Below, piece after piece: positions 49,448 through 59,545 of a stretch of DNA of 64,000 nucleotides (positions are counted from its first letter, which is position 1; each line of letters opens with the position of its first letter). The DNA is from Methanobrevibacter filiformis (GTDB taxonomy: Archaea; Methanobacteriota; Methanobacteria; Methanobacteriales; Methanobacteriaceae), in the NCBI RefSeq assembly GCF_001639265.1, contig NZ_LWMT01000203.1:1-64000 (forward strand), written 5' to 3'. The position numbers were made by a program, and so were the translations under genes. The notes under the pieces are model-generated. The model ran no database searches, was not told where the DNA came from, and worked only from the letters and a program-made list of their open reading frames with translations.

Positions 49448-50422
49448 TTAAGGAAGTAAAAAATCACTTAGATAGCTAACCATGATAGAAGATGCTGTTA
49501 AATCGGCTGTTGTTCCAGGATTTAATTTATTTTCAAAAAGATAGTTATCAAATTCATATAATTTTTCCTTAAAAATTTTTTCATCAAATCCAATAGCTAT
49601 TTTGTTAGCAGCTAGACCATGTTCAGAAGATAAAGAATCATTGGAATCAACAGGACCTAAGTAATTTAATAAAGTTTTAGCCATGTCAGATACTTTTTTT
49701 GCTTTTTCATTCCCATATTTTCTTGAAATTAAAGTATCTGGAACATTTGATAAAATTGTTAAAAATGTAACCACTGTGGAAGTATTTATTGAAAATGTCT
49801 TCCTGAGATTTGAAAATATTGGAAAACCAATTTCAAAAGTAATCGGCATTTTTGTAGTTAGTTCTTTAGCTAAACTATCCCAAGAGGAAGATATATTTAA
49901 AACATCAAAAATATTTAAGTTTTCGTGCTCAAGTTCAATTATTGAATCATTTGAATTAACATCCAAATCCTTTTGATCTCCCATTCCTCCAGCATCAGCA
50001 ATTGAAATAGCTAAATACAAATTTATTGCATCAGATACTGTAGAATATTTTATAACATTATGAATATTCTCCCTTAATTCATTTAAATTATCACTAATAG
50101 CTGCAGACATAGCTATAGGAGTTAAAAGCATTATAATCCCAAGGTTAGTATTATTTGCTACCCATCTATCAGTTTCCATAACTGCTTTATGAATATATTC
50201 TCCAATATTAGACTCTCTAAAATCCATGGAATTTCCAATACTCCTCATGTGAGATGCAGCTTCTTTTATTATATCTCCAATAACAATTCCACTTATTAAA
50301 AAATCTTCAAAAACCATATCATGAAAATCACGATTCCTATGAACATTACCAGGCTTTGGATATCCACTTACTTCAAGTACACTTGCTATTTGAGCAATTT
50401 TAGCTATTTCCTCAGGATTCAT
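49448..50422 (-). CDS. CitG-family triphosphoribosyl-dephospho-CoA synthase-like protein
   Basis: A 324-residue mostly helical protein with the CitG/MdcB signature: SGYPKPGNVHRNRDFHD near the N terminus, NLGIIMLLTPIAMSA, DAGGMGDQKD and LNPGTTADLTAS near the end. Bacterial members make the citrate-lyase or malonate-decarboxylase prosthetic group precursor. Methanogens lack those enzymes, so the archaeal role is probably another ATP-dependent phosphoribosyl transfer and is not known to me. GAGTG lies 5 nt before the ATG. Confidence 0.75.
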   Translation of the reverse strand: MNPEEIAKIAQIASVLEVSGYPKPGNVHRNRDFHDMVFEDFLISGIVIGDIIKEAASHMRSIGNSMDFRESNIGEYIHKAVMETDRWVANNTNLGIIMLLTPIAMSAAISDNLNELRENIHNVIKYSTVSDAINLYLAISIADAGGMGDQKDLDVNSNDSIIELEHENLNIFDVLNISSSWDSLAKELTTKMPITFEIGFPIFSNLRKTFSINTSTVVTFLTILSNVPDTLISRKYGNEKAKKVSDMAKTLLNYLGPVDSNDSLSSEHGLAANKIAIGFDEKIFKEKLYEFDNYLFENKLNPGTTADLTASSIMVSYLSDFLLP

Positions 50423-50481
50423 AGTAACACTCTATTTAACTTAACATTTTGTAATAAATTAACTTGTAATAACCTAGCACA

Positions 50482-51270
50482 TTAAATATTGAAAAATGAT
50501 TTTGTATTTTTATAAACAATAGCTGATAATTCCTTAGGATCTTTTCCCATATTTTCTGCAGTAACTTCCATAATATGAGGTAAAAATTTCGGTTCATTTC
50601 TTCCATTTTTAGGTTTCTTCAGCATATTACGGGGAATAAGAAATGGAGCATCTGTTTCAACCATTAATTTATCTTCAGGAATAATATTGACAATTTTTGC
50701 TAAATCTTTACCTCTCCTTTCATCACAAACCCATCCAGTAATCCCAATATATGCTCCAAGGTCAAGATATTTATTAAGAGCTTTTTTACTACCTGTAAAG
50801 CAATGTACTACCATGTTCACAATATTATTTTCATGTTTTTCAATAATAGATGAAAAATCATCAAAAGCATCCCTTTCATGAAGGAATAAAGGCATTTCCA
50901 ACTCTGAGGAAAGAATAACTTGTCTTTCAAACCATTTTTTCTGTTTATTTCTTGGAGAAAAATCTCGATTATAATCTAAGCCACATTCCCCAATTGCAAC
51001 TACTGATTTATTTTTAGCTATTTTACGTAAGTTATCAATTGTATTTTCGTTACAATCACGAGCATTATGAGGATGAACTCCTGCAGTAGAATACAATTTA
51101 CTATCATGCTTTAAAGCATATTTCATAGCTTCTGAACTACTTTTTTCTGTTGTTCCAGTTAAAATAAGTGATGAAACACCATTATCTTCAGCTATTTTTA
51201 CTAATTCTTCCCTATCTTTATTAAAAGATTTGTGCATTAAATTAACACCAATATCAATCAGATTATACAT
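50482..51270 (-). CDS. tatD: TatD-family metal-dependent hydrolase/nuclease
   Basis: A 262-residue TIM-barrel hydrolase. Metal-ligand motifs are GVHPHNARD, AIGECGLDYNRDF, LFLHERDAFDDF, VVHCFTGS and VETDAPFLIPR. TatD proteins are DNases or D-aminoacyl-tRNA deacylase-like enzymes. The first motif has Asn-Leu-Met-His-Lys (GVNLMHKSF) in place of the usual D-x-H pair (DTHCHL), so the first metal site lacks its normal histidine spacing; most archaeal relatives look similar to my recollection. GTGATAAT precedes the ATG. Confidence 0.85.
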   Translation of the reverse strand: MYNLIDIGVNLMHKSFNKDREELVKIAEDNGVSSLILTGTTEKSSSEAMKYALKHDSKLYSTAGVHPHNARDCNENTIDNLRKIAKNKSVVAIGECGLDYNRDFSPRNKQKKWFERQVILSSELEMPLFLHERDAFDDFSSIIEKHENNIVNMVVHCFTGSKKALNKYLDLGAYIGITGWVCDERRGKDLAKIVNIIPEDKLMVETDAPFLIPRNMLKKPKNGRNEPKFLPHIMEVTAENMGKDPKELSAIVYKNTKSFFNI

Positions 51271-51297
51271 ATTATCACGAAATTAAAGTTTAATTAT

Positions 51298-51506
51298 TAA
51301 ATATAAATATAGCTACTAAACACACTGTTAAATATAAATATAGCTACTAAACACACTGTTAAATATAAATATAGCTACTAAACACACTGTTAAATATAAA
51401 TATAGCTACTAAACACACTGTTAAATACAAATATAGCTACTAAACACACTGTTAAATATAAATATAGCTACTAAACACACTGTTAAATATAAATATAGTT
51501 ACTAAA
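51298..51506. repeat. 31-bp minisatellite, six full copies plus a partial one
   Basis: Unit TAAATATAAATATAGCTACT then AAACACACTGT (31 bp) begins at 51298, 51329, 51360, 51391, 51422 and 51453, with a truncated seventh from 51484 running to the hemB stop codon. Copies are identical except one T-to-C in the fifth and a C-to-T in the last. The high identity indicates recent expansion. It separates tatD from hemB. Confidence 0.95.
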
Positions 51507-52476
51507 TTTTATCTATTATGTCTTTAGCAAAATGCGTGATTATTAAATCTGCTCCTGCACGTTTTATTGAAAGTAAACTTTCGAATATCGCATCTTCCGT
51601 TAAATAATCTTCTTTTATCGCAGATTTTAACATTGAATATTCTCCACTTACATTATAAGCAGCTAATGGTAAATTAAATTCTAATTTAAGAGTTTTAATT
51701 ACATCTAAATATGCAAGTGCTGGTTTCACCATTAAAACATCAGCACCTTCAATAATATCTAATTCAGATTCACGAATAGCTTCTTTTAAGTTAGATGGAT
51801 CCATTTGATAAGTTTTTCTGTCTCCAAATGAAGGACTTGAGCAAACTGCTTCTCTAAATGGATTGTAAAATGATGAAGCATATTTAGCTGAATAAGACAT
51901 AATTGCCACATTATAATATTCATTTTCATCTAAAATTTCCCTAATAGCTAAAACTCTCCCATCCATCATATCTGAAGGTGCAATAATATCTGCTCCAGCT
52001 TCAGCATGTGATAATGCTACTTTAGATAAGTATTCAAGAGATTCATCATTTAAAATTTCTCCATTTTTAACAAGCCCACAGTGCCCATGAGAAGTATATT
52101 GACAAAGGCACACATCACTTATAACTACCAAATTAGTTTCTTTTTTTAGCTTCCTTATAGTTTCCTGAACTATTCCATATTTATCAAAGGCAGGTGAACC
52201 AATTTCATCCTTTTCATTATTAAGAGGCATTCCAAATATGATTGTTGATTTTAATCCTTTTGATTCAAGAGTTTTTAAATAATCAACTGCATCATCAACA
52301 GAGTACCTAAATTCATCAGGCATTGTTGGTATTTCTTCTTTTTCCCCATTTTTAAGTCCTTTTTTAACAAAAATAGGATAAATTAAATTATCTTTGTGTA
52401 ATCTAGTTTCTTTAAATATATCTCTTATTTGAGGACTCTTTCTAAGCCGTCTTAATCTTGTAACTGGAAAATTCAT
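51502..52476 (-). CDS. hemB: Delta-aminolevulinic acid dehydratase (porphobilinogen synthase)
   Basis: A 324-residue HemB. The zinc cysteines sit in [13 protein letters not shown] (about residues 118-130), with catalytic lysines in SYSAKYAS and VKPALAYLD. It condenses two 5-aminolevulinate molecules to porphobilinogen for coenzyme F430, corrinoid and siroheme synthesis. ATG 52476 is chosen because GGTGAGGGT precedes it; the longer frame would overlap the next gene. Its last bases touch the minisatellite. Confidence 0.93.
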   Translation of the reverse strand: MNFPVTRLRRLRKSPQIRDIFKETRLHKDNLIYPIFVKKGLKNGEKEEIPTMPDEFRYSVDDAVDYLKTLESKGLKSTIIFGMPLNNEKDEIGSPAFDKYGIVQETIRKLKKETNLVVISDVCLCQYTSHGHCGLVKNGEILNDESLEYLSKVALSHAEAGADIIAPSDMMDGRVLAIREILDENEYYNVAIMSYSAKYASSFYNPFREAVCSSPSFGDRKTYQMDPSNLKEAIRESELDIIEGADVLMVKPALAYLDVIKTLKLEFNLPLAAYNVSGEYSMLKSAIKEDYLTEDAIFESLLSIKRAGADLIITHFAKDIIDKI

Positions 52477-52514
52477 ACCCTCACCAATAATTATAATTCC
52501 CTTATATCCATTAA

Positions 52515-53231
52515 TCAATCTAAAATAAAATTTTCAAGTAATTTATCATTTACACCATATGGTTGTTTACTATAATATCTTTTGCTATGTTCAACAATAA
52601 GAGCATGGTATTCCTGATAAATAGCTATATTATTAGGAATATTATCTTCAAATAGCTTTTTAACTTTTAAATAGTTATCTTTAAAGTCAATATAACCTAA
52701 GTAAGAAAATAGTCTTTTTGTATATGCATCTACAACAAATTCATTTTGTTTAAAAGCATAAAGAAGTATTGAATCAGCTGTTTCATTTCCAATTCCTTTA
52801 ACTTTAAGAATTTCTTTTCTTGTTGGAGTTTTATCACCTAAATCTATGAAAAACTTAGCAATGTTTTGAAGATACTGAGATTTTTGATTAACAAAACCTG
52901 CACACCTAATTGCATTTTTAAATTTTTCTATATCTCCAATAGCTATTTTTAAAATACTTTTTGGTGAAAAATTATCTACAATATCGTTTAAATTAATTAA
53001 AGCTTTTTCAACTGATTGCCATGTAGTGTTTTGAGTTAAAATCGCCCCAATAGCTATTTCAAACTCTTGTGCTTGATTCTTTGGGAAGTCATAATCACCA
53101 ACATGATAACCATTTATTGATCCAGTTTTTGTTGGATTGATCCCATCATAGTTTAAAAGTGGCCACCAACCTTGAGGAGAGTATTCCTCAAGTAAGATAT
53201 CATAAATAGCTTTAATATTTTTATTTCTCAT
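52515..53231 (-). CDS. HhH-GPD DNA glycosylase (MagIII/endonuclease III-related)
   Basis: A 238-residue helix-hairpin-helix glycosylase. GWWPLL and [18 protein letters not shown] lead in; the hairpin is [17 protein letters not shown] and the catalytic Asp is in FVVDAYTKR. No iron-sulfur cysteine cluster follows, which separates it from Nth and matches the 3-methyladenine glycosylase III type. It should remove alkylated or damaged bases. The start is taken at ATG 53231 ([11 protein letters not shown]); longer frames add a non-conserved hydrophobic stretch. It lies upstream of hemB on the same strand with a 38-base gap. Confidence 0.8.
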   Translation of the reverse strand: MRNKNIKAIYDILLEEYSPQGWWPLLNYDGINPTKTGSINGYHVGDYDFPKNQAQEFEIAIGAILTQNTTWQSVEKALINLNDIVDNFSPKSILKIAIGDIEKFKNAIRCAGFVNQKSQYLQNIAKFFIDLGDKTPTRKEILKVKGIGNETADSILLYAFKQNEFVVDAYTKRLFSYLGYIDFKDNYLKVKKLFEDNIPNNIAIYQEYHALIVEHSKRYYSKQPYGVNDKLLENFILD

Positions 53232-53431
53232 GTAAATCAATTGAATTATAAATAAATACCAAATAATCATTGCATTGTACAATGTAACAAACTATTATCA
53301 ATAGTTAATATTAAATATATAATTATCATTATATTAAAATTAAATTATTATATTAAGATATGTTGAAATTAATAATAAAGTTAACGATAATCAATACAAA
53401 TAATAAAAATTAATAAAAATGGACTGATTAA

Positions 53432-54553
53432 ATGACAAACACCACAGGAAAGACTTTTACAGTTACAAGTTTCGGATCAAGTCATGGAAAAGCTCTTGGA
53501 GCTGTTGTTGATGGGTGTCCTGCTAATTTAGAACTTAAAATAGAAGATATACAAGAAGAATTAGATAAAAGACGACCAGGAACCAGTAAAATTACCACAT
53601 CACGAGCAGAAACAGATAAGATTGAAATATTATCTGGAATATTTAATGATAAAACAGATGGAACTCCAATTACAGGAATTATTAAAAATAATCAACATAA
53701 ATCAAAAGATTATGAAAATTTAAAGAATACTCCTCGACCAGGACACGGAGATTACACTTGGAAAGAGAAATACGGAAACTACGACTACAGAGGAGGAGGT
53801 CATGGAAGTGGAAGAGTTACAATTGGACATGTAATCGGTGGAGCAATAGCTAAAAAACTACTATCTAAGTTCAACATTAAAATTATCTCCCATGTTACCC
53901 AAATAGGAAATATAAAAGCAAAAACAGTAAACATAAATTTAATTGAAGAGTATGCTAATAAAAATCCAGTCCGATGTGCTGATCTGGAGGCAGCAAAATC
54001 TATGGAAGAATTAATCTTAGAATATAAAGAAAAAGGAGATTCCATAGGTGGAAAAGTTGAAATAATAGCTATTGGAGTTCCTACAGGCGTTGGAAATCCT
54101 GTTTTTGGAAAACTTGATGGAGAAATAGCTAAATCATTAATGGAGCTTGGATCAGTTAAAGGAGTAGAAATTGGAATGGGCTTTGATGTTATCAACCATA
54201 GAGCATCAGAAATTAATGATGAATTCTATATTAAGAAAGAAAATAGAGATAAAAAAAATATTGGAACAAGAACAAACACATCTGGTGGAATATTAGGAGG
54301 AATTAGCGACGGAATGGCAATAGTAGCAAAAATAGCTGTTAAACCAACTCCTTCAATATCACAAATCCAAAATACTGTTGATTTAGAAAAATGGGAAAAC
54401 ACAAAAATAGAAATTACAGGACGTCACGATCCTTGCATATGTCCAAGAATAACTACAGTTAGTGAATCATCTTTAGCTATTGTAATTGCAGACAATATGA
54501 TAAGATCAGGATTCATTCATCCTTCTGATTTGAATAAAACAATACATAGATAA
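53432..54553 (+). CDS. aroC: Chorismate synthase
   Basis: A 373-residue protein with all chorismate synthase signatures: [35 protein letters not shown]-like ([16 protein letters not shown]), [37 protein letters not shown] and RHDPCICPR. It converts EPSP to chorismate with reduced FMN. GGACTGATTAA precedes the ATG. It is divergent from the glycosylase gene and stands alone. Confidence 0.96.
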   Translation: MTNTTGKTFTVTSFGSSHGKALGAVVDGCPANLELKIEDIQEELDKRRPGTSKITTSRAETDKIEILSGIFNDKTDGTPITGIIKNNQHKSKDYENLKNTPRPGHGDYTWKEKYGNYDYRGGGHGSGRVTIGHVIGGAIAKKLLSKFNIKIISHVTQIGNIKAKTVNINLIEEYANKNPVRCADLEAAKSMEELILEYKEKGDSIGGKVEIIAIGVPTGVGNPVFGKLDGEIAKSLMELGSVKGVEIGMGFDVINHRASEINDEFYIKKENRDKKNIGTRTNTSGGILGGISDGMAIVAKIAVKPTPSISQIQNTVDLEKWENTKIEITGRHDPCICPRITTVSESSLAIVIADNMIRSGFIHPSDLNKTIHR

Positions 54554-54649
54554 TAAAATAAGTAAATAGCTATTAAACATATACTTAAATAACTATTTAA
54601 AAATAAAAAATTAAAAAATTAGTGTTAAAAGTAAGAATACATTTTAAAG

Positions 54650-55330
54650 TCATCCACTTGAAGGTAAATGTGGTATAATTGCCTCAATAAGATTACTAAA
54701 CGGCATAGTTTGTATCCATACTTTTCCAGGACCTGTTAAATTTGCTAAAAATACTCCTTCGCCTCCAAGAAGCATATTTTTAGCACCTTTAACTCTTTGG
54801 ATATCAAAAGATACTGTTTCTTCCATTGCTCCTAAATGACCTTGATCAATTACTAATTTCTCACCAGGTGCTAATTCATACTCTAAAATCTCACCATCCA
54901 TTTCTAAAAATGCTTTTCCATTTCCTTCAAGTTTTTGCAAGATAAACCCTTCTCCTCCAAATAATCCTGATTTTAAACTTTTTCTAAAGTGCATTTTAAT
55001 ATCTACACCTTCTTCTGAAGCCAAAAATGCAGTCTTTTGAGCTATTATTGGCTTATCTTCAGTTATTTCTAATGGTATAATCTGACCTGGAAATTTAGAA
55101 GCGAATCCAACATGTTGATCATCATCTTCTGCAATATAATAAGTTAAAAACATTGAATCTCCAGATAAAGCTCTTCCAAGACCTTTTAGGATTCCTCCAT
55201 CAGTAGTGGTTTCCATACGAATATTTGGAGTCATTAATGCCATGCCACCCCCCTCAGTCTTTACTTTTTCACCATTTTTAAGATAACATATTACAATTGG
55301 AAAAGATCCACCTTTAATTTCATACTCCAT
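54650..55330 (-). CDS. AIM24/TIGR00266-family protein
   Basis: A 226-residue all-beta protein with repeated glycine turns: GGGMALMTPNIRMETTTDGG, a middle GLFGGEGFILQKLEG and the C-terminal GGEGVFLANLTGPGKVWIQT. The pattern is characteristic of the AIM24 family (TIGR00266), of unknown molecular role. No signal peptide is seen. GAGGTTAAATC precedes the ATG. It is convergent with aroC. Confidence 0.88.
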   Translation of the reverse strand: MEYEIKGGSFPIVICYLKNGEKVKTEGGGMALMTPNIRMETTTDGGILKGLGRALSGDSMFLTYYIAEDDDQHVGFASKFPGQIIPLEITEDKPIIAQKTAFLASEEGVDIKMHFRKSLKSGLFGGEGFILQKLEGNGKAFLEMDGEILEYELAPGEKLVIDQGHLGAMEETVSFDIQRVKGAKNMLLGGEGVFLANLTGPGKVWIQTMPFSNLIEAIIPHLPSSG

Positions 55331-55532
55331 GATTTAACCTCTCAATTTAATCTAATATTAATAATATATCCAATATTTAAAAAAACAATTCCTACATAAA
55401 GTAAATACATCATAAACCCATGAGAATGGCTTATAACTAATATAGTTTAATTTATAAGAATTATCAATTCGATTTATATATTTTATTATTAATATAATTA
55501 TTTATTTAGAGTTAATGGATATGGTGATTTAG

Positions 55533-56264
55533 ATCTCAAAAAAACAAAAAGATAGTAAAAAAATTAAGGTTAGTGAAATTAATAATAAAAGTACTAAAAA
55601 TAATAAAAATAATAAAACTAAAGATTTAACTGAAAGAATTGAAAAAATAATGGAACAATTAAATGAAATTTACACTCTTCGTGTTTTTGAAGATAGAAAT
55701 CCTTATAGAGTACTTATTAGAACAATTCTTTCTCAAAGAACAAGAGATAACAATACAGATCAAGCTACAAAAAATCTATTTTTAAAATATAAAGATATTT
55801 ATGAAGTTGCTGATGCCCCAATTGAAGAATTAGAAAAACTTGTTAAAGTTGCAGGTTTTTATAGAGTTAAAGCAAGAAGAGTTAAAGAAGTTTCTAATTT
55901 GCTTATTGATCAATTTGGCGGAGAAGTTCCAAATAACAGTAAAGAACTGTTAGAACTTCCTGGAGTTGGGCAAAAAACTGCAAATTGTGTTTTGGTTTTT
56001 GCATTTCAAAAACCAGCTATTCCTGTAGATACGCATGTCCACAGAATATCCAACCTGTGGGGAATTGTAAATACTATGCAACCTGAAAAAACTGAAGAAG
56101 AACTAATGAAAATTGTTCCAAAGAAATTATGGATAGAATTAAATGATTTAATGGTTCAATTTGGTCAAACAATATGTAAACCTATTTATAAACAATGTGA
56201 ACAATGCCCATTAACAGAATTATGTGATTATTATTTAACTCAATATGAAAATAAGAATGAATAA
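55533..56264 (+). CDS. nth: Endonuclease III (DNA glycosylase/AP lyase), probable AUC start
   Basis: About 243 residues. The hairpin is [18 protein letters not shown] with the catalytic lysine, [14 protein letters not shown] holds the catalytic Asp, and [17 protein letters not shown] holds the four iron-sulfur cysteines. The Shine-Dalgarno GGTGAT (55523-55528) is followed after 6 nt by ATC 55533, which opens the frame just past a TAG; the first ATG (55650) would remove part of the conserved N-terminal helix and has no ribosome-binding site. The extra N terminus ([11 protein letters not shown], then Asn/Lys-rich) is unconserved. Confidence 0.85.
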   Translation: MSKKQKDSKKIKVSEINNKSTKNNKNNKTKDLTERIEKIMEQLNEIYTLRVFEDRNPYRVLIRTILSQRTRDNNTDQATKNLFLKYKDIYEVADAPIEELEKLVKVAGFYRVKARRVKEVSNLLIDQFGGEVPNNSKELLELPGVGQKTANCVLVFAFQKPAIPVDTHVHRISNLWGIVNTMQPEKTEEELMKIVPKKLWIELNDLMVQFGQTICKPIYKQCEQCPLTELCDYYLTQYENKNE

Positions 56265-56321
56265 ATCTTATAACCCAATTAAAGAGCAAGTAAATGTAAA
56301 AACAATAAGAGAAAAATGAAA

Positions 56322-58541
56322 CTAAAGGTTCTTAATTTCATTAATAAATGCATTTAAAACTTCATCAGATAAACCTTCAATGAATTTTATTGATCCCGCT
56401 ACTTCGTGACCTCCACCATCAATTCCAGCTTCTGGGATCTTGTCTGCTAGTTTCCAGATAATTTCATTTAGGTTAAAGCCGAAGGTCTCATTTACTGCAT
56501 CTGTTGCTCTAATTACTCCGAAATCTGGACCATAAGAAAGAGTTAAAATTGGAGTATCCTCACCATATTCTTGTACAACTGCATCATGAACAAATCCACA
56601 TGTTTTACCAGGTGCAGGAAAAGTGAATCTATGAGCAAATTTCTCAACATCAAGCATATTAAATCTAATGCCATTATCAAATTGATCTCTTTTAAGGTTT
56701 GGAAGACATGCTTTAAGTTGAGTATCAACTCTTTTTTGATATTCATTAAATAGAACATTGATTAATTTTTCATGTTTATCAACATTATCTACTGCTAAAA
56801 TTGTATCCATTAATCCTCTACCATTCATAAAACGGAGATAATATGCTTCAAAGTCTACACATGCAGCTATTTTGTCAAGATATTCTCTGGAGAATCCATG
56901 ATTTCCTGCAATAGCTACATAATCATCTGCTTCTTTTGAACTTGCATGATCTCCAAGTGCAGCTATTCCTGGGAGGTGTTCTATTGTTTTTTTAATTTCT
57001 GGGTTGATTATATGAGCCACTTCCACAGCTAAAGCACCTGCAGTTATTTGTGAGTCACCACCTACAAGATAAGGATTAACATGAACATCTACATAATCAT
57101 CCACTTCTACTTTACCATCCACAACTTCTCCTGGGAAATGATGGTCAATAACAACAATTTCAATTCCATATATTTTAACCTTCATTAATGCTAAAACATC
57201 TTCTTCAGTAGAACCATTATCCAAAAGAACAATAAGAGGTAATTTTTGCCCATGTCTTTCTAAATCTTCAAGAGCATATGATAAATCTTTTACTACATCC
57301 TCTAATTCATAAAATGGTGCTTTACTTGGTGATCTCTTGAAATAATGCCATTCAGCATCATTATTAAGATTATGTTCAACTAAAAGCGGAACAATAGCTT
57401 TTTCCATTGCAACTCCTGCACAAATACCATCAGCATCAGCATGATGTCTTACAAGAATAGAACGACCATCTATAATAGCTCTTCTAATTGTTTTAGCTGC
57501 TTCAACCATTTTAGGATGTAGTTTATCTAAGACTGAGCTTTCAATAAGTAAATCTACTGATTCTGGTTCAGCACGTTCATCTAATGATTTATTTATTAAA
57601 TTCCTCATTTCTTCTTCTTGGTTACCTTCTAATTTTTGGATTTCCTCAGATTCTATTTGTATTTTACCACTGTGCTGGTTTACTTCTCCAATAACTTCAA
57701 CAATGTCTCCATTTTCAATGTTAGGATAGACTCTAATACCAGGCTCATTAAATGCAGCAGCCCATGTAATCGATGTGTCGTCAGCTATTGTGAATATAGT
57801 CGGACCAGTTGTTTGTTGGATTTGTAAAATTTCGCCTTCAATTTTAACAACTTTACCTAGAGCATCATTTTCAAGTGCTCCAATTTGTGTTCTATTTATG
57901 TTTTTCTTTACTTTTACAAGTTCATATTCTCCAGTAATCCTTGCTGGGTTCATATCCACTTCTCTTTTGTGAAGCTTAACTTCAGAGATTTTAATGAATA
58001 TCTCATCTCCAACATTGTATTGAGGATTACCAGTTCTCATAAGTCCCCAAACATTATTACTTAAGCTTACAAAAACTCCATATTTTTCCACCCTTGTGAT
58101 TTTACCTTTATAAATAGGACCCTTTTCCAAATCACTCATTTCAGACAAAGAACTTAATACATAAACTTTCTGTTTATTTTTTGCTTTTTTCTCCTTTTCT
58201 ATTTTTTCTCGCTTCTTTTTATCCTCTAAACAGCTTTTACAATAATCATAAGGTTCTTTCACTAATATTCCACAAGATTTACAGACATTTATTTCTCCAG
58301 TTCCATTACAAGATTTACATTCTTCAAAAATCTCTATTTTTCCTGTTCCATTGCAAACATCACATGGAACATCTTGTTCTGTTTCTAAGTCAAATTTAGA
58401 TTTAGCATTAGATGTAACACCTTTAAAATGATCTTTAATTTCAACTGTATTTTCAAAACCAGTCCCATCACATGCATGACATGTTATTCGTTTTTTAACT
58501 CTTGATCCAGTCCCTTTACATTTAGAACACTTTTTTTTCAT
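56322..58541 (-). CDS. RecJ-like DHH-family nuclease with zinc-finger, S1 and OB domains
   Basis: A 739-residue multidomain protein. N-terminal DnaJ-type CxxCxGxG zinc repeats (about residues 5-105) are followed by an S1 domain (KGKITRVEKYGVFVSLS), an OB-fold domain (EGEILQIQQTTGPTIFTI), a DHH core (VRHHADADGICAGVAM, VVIDHHFPGE) and DHHA1 (GGGHEVAGSIKFIEG). This is the archaeal RecJ-like arrangement, acting on single-stranded DNA or RNA. GAGGTAAATT precedes the ATG. The combination of zinc repeats and S1 points to a nucleic-acid role, but the substrate is not certain. Confidence 0.88.
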   Translation of the reverse strand: MKKKCSKCKGTGSRVKKRITCHACDGTGFENTVEIKDHFKGVTSNAKSKFDLETEQDVPCDVCNGTGKIEIFEECKSCNGTGEINVCKSCGILVKEPYDYCKSCLEDKKKREKIEKEKKAKNKQKVYVLSSLSEMSDLEKGPIYKGKITRVEKYGVFVSLSNNVWGLMRTGNPQYNVGDEIFIKISEVKLHKREVDMNPARITGEYELVKVKKNINRTQIGALENDALGKVVKIEGEILQIQQTTGPTIFTIADDTSITWAAAFNEPGIRVYPNIENGDIVEVIGEVNQHSGKIQIESEEIQKLEGNQEEEMRNLINKSLDERAEPESVDLLIESSVLDKLHPKMVEAAKTIRRAIIDGRSILVRHHADADGICAGVAMEKAIVPLLVEHNLNNDAEWHYFKRSPSKAPFYELEDVVKDLSYALEDLERHGQKLPLIVLLDNGSTEEDVLALMKVKIYGIEIVVIDHHFPGEVVDGKVEVDDYVDVHVNPYLVGGDSQITAGALAVEVAHIINPEIKKTIEHLPGIAALGDHASSKEADDYVAIAGNHGFSREYLDKIAACVDFEAYYLRFMNGRGLMDTILAVDNVDKHEKLINVLFNEYQKRVDTQLKACLPNLKRDQFDNGIRFNMLDVEKFAHRFTFPAPGKTCGFVHDAVVQEYGEDTPILTLSYGPDFGVIRATDAVNETFGFNLNEIIWKLADKIPEAGIDGGGHEVAGSIKFIEGLSDEVLNAFINEIKNL

Positions 58542-59050
58542 AATTTACCTCAATTATGGTTTTGATTATATTATTAACAATGAATAAAATGCATACTTAT
58601 AAAATATAATTAATTATTAGTAATAAAATTAGTAAAATTAAATTTAATTAATAATAAAACTATTATTGATATAAAGTATCATACTTGATATAAATAATCC
58701 CATATTAATATAATTATTATATATTATAATCTATTAATTGCTATTCTAATTACAATTATTGTTTAGTAAATAATATATTAATACTTAGTTAAATTTATAA
58801 TTCTTTAAATTATAATCTTTTAAATTTATAACCATTAATAATTATGTTATTTCATAATTATAAATTTTTTTAAAAAAATAATTAAAATTAACATGTTTAA
58901 ATCTGAATTACATTATAATAATTCTAAAATAAAGTTACATTAAAATAAGAAGACATAATTGTAAATAAATATGACATTATAATCCAAATATTAATGTAAT
59001 TATACATAAGTAATAGCTAAATTAAATATTTTATATTTAAAGGTTAAATA
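58542..59050. other. AT-rich spacer, no feature seen
   Basis: About 510 bases of near-pure A/T sequence upstream of the RecJ-like gene and downstream of the lipoprotein gene. I found no reading frame, RNA-like structure or family repeat here. Confidence 0.4.
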
Positions 59051-59545
59051 TTAACCTTTGAACTTAGCTGAATTATTATTTACAAGGTTTTTTCTTTTAT
59101 TCTGACTAGCAACTCCTTTGTCCATATATTCATTTGCTTTTTTTAGATATTTATTACCTGTTTTATTATGACCAGAAGAGTAATAACTAATTGCAGTTTG
59201 AATATTATTAGAAGCATTATACTTTAAATTAAGTTCAGAGTTAATTATTTTGAAATATTTCTTATATGTTTGTTCTTTAATATTAGAATATTTTTCAATA
59301 ATATGTAATGTTTTATTTTGAGCATCTGTAAAATTTTCAAGTGCCTTCCCTATTTCTACATTCGCGGAATCAAAATCACGATTATTAACATGATTAACAG
59401 CTTTATTATAACTATTATCCCCATTTTCAATACTCTGACTTAAATTAAGAACTTCTTTATTTAAATTTTCAATACCGTTGTCTATACACCCACTAACAAA
59501 TAGTGTAGCAATTAAAATAGCAACTATTATTATTTTAGTCCTCAT
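59051..59545 (-). CDS. Small lipoprotein of unknown function
   Basis: A 164-residue exported protein. The N terminus IIIVAILIATLFVSGC is a signal sequence with a lipobox (FVSGC, Cys at about residue 20), so it should be anchored by a lipid-modified cysteine. The mature part is helical and Asn/Lys-rich, with repeated spacing of NKA/YNK-type positions suggesting a coiled coil. No enzymatic motif is visible. I do not recognise a family beyond methanogen lipoproteins. Confidence 0.7.
   Translation of the reverse strand: MRTKIIIVAILIATLFVSGCIDNGIENLNKEVLNLSQSIENGDNSYNKAVNHVNNRDFDSANVEIGKALENFTDAQNKTLHIIEKYSNIKEQTYKKYFKIINSELNLKYNASNNIQTAISYYSSGHNKTGNKYLKKANEYMDKGVASQNKRKNLVNNNSAKFKG

Noticed and set aside
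51298-51506. CRISPR array
   Set aside because: The 31-bp units are contiguous with no unique spacers, so this is a minisatellite.
52477-52518. Longer hemB reading frame overlapping the glycosylase gene
   Set aside because: A strong GGTGAGGGT site directly before ATG 52476 and the family's N terminus support the shorter form.
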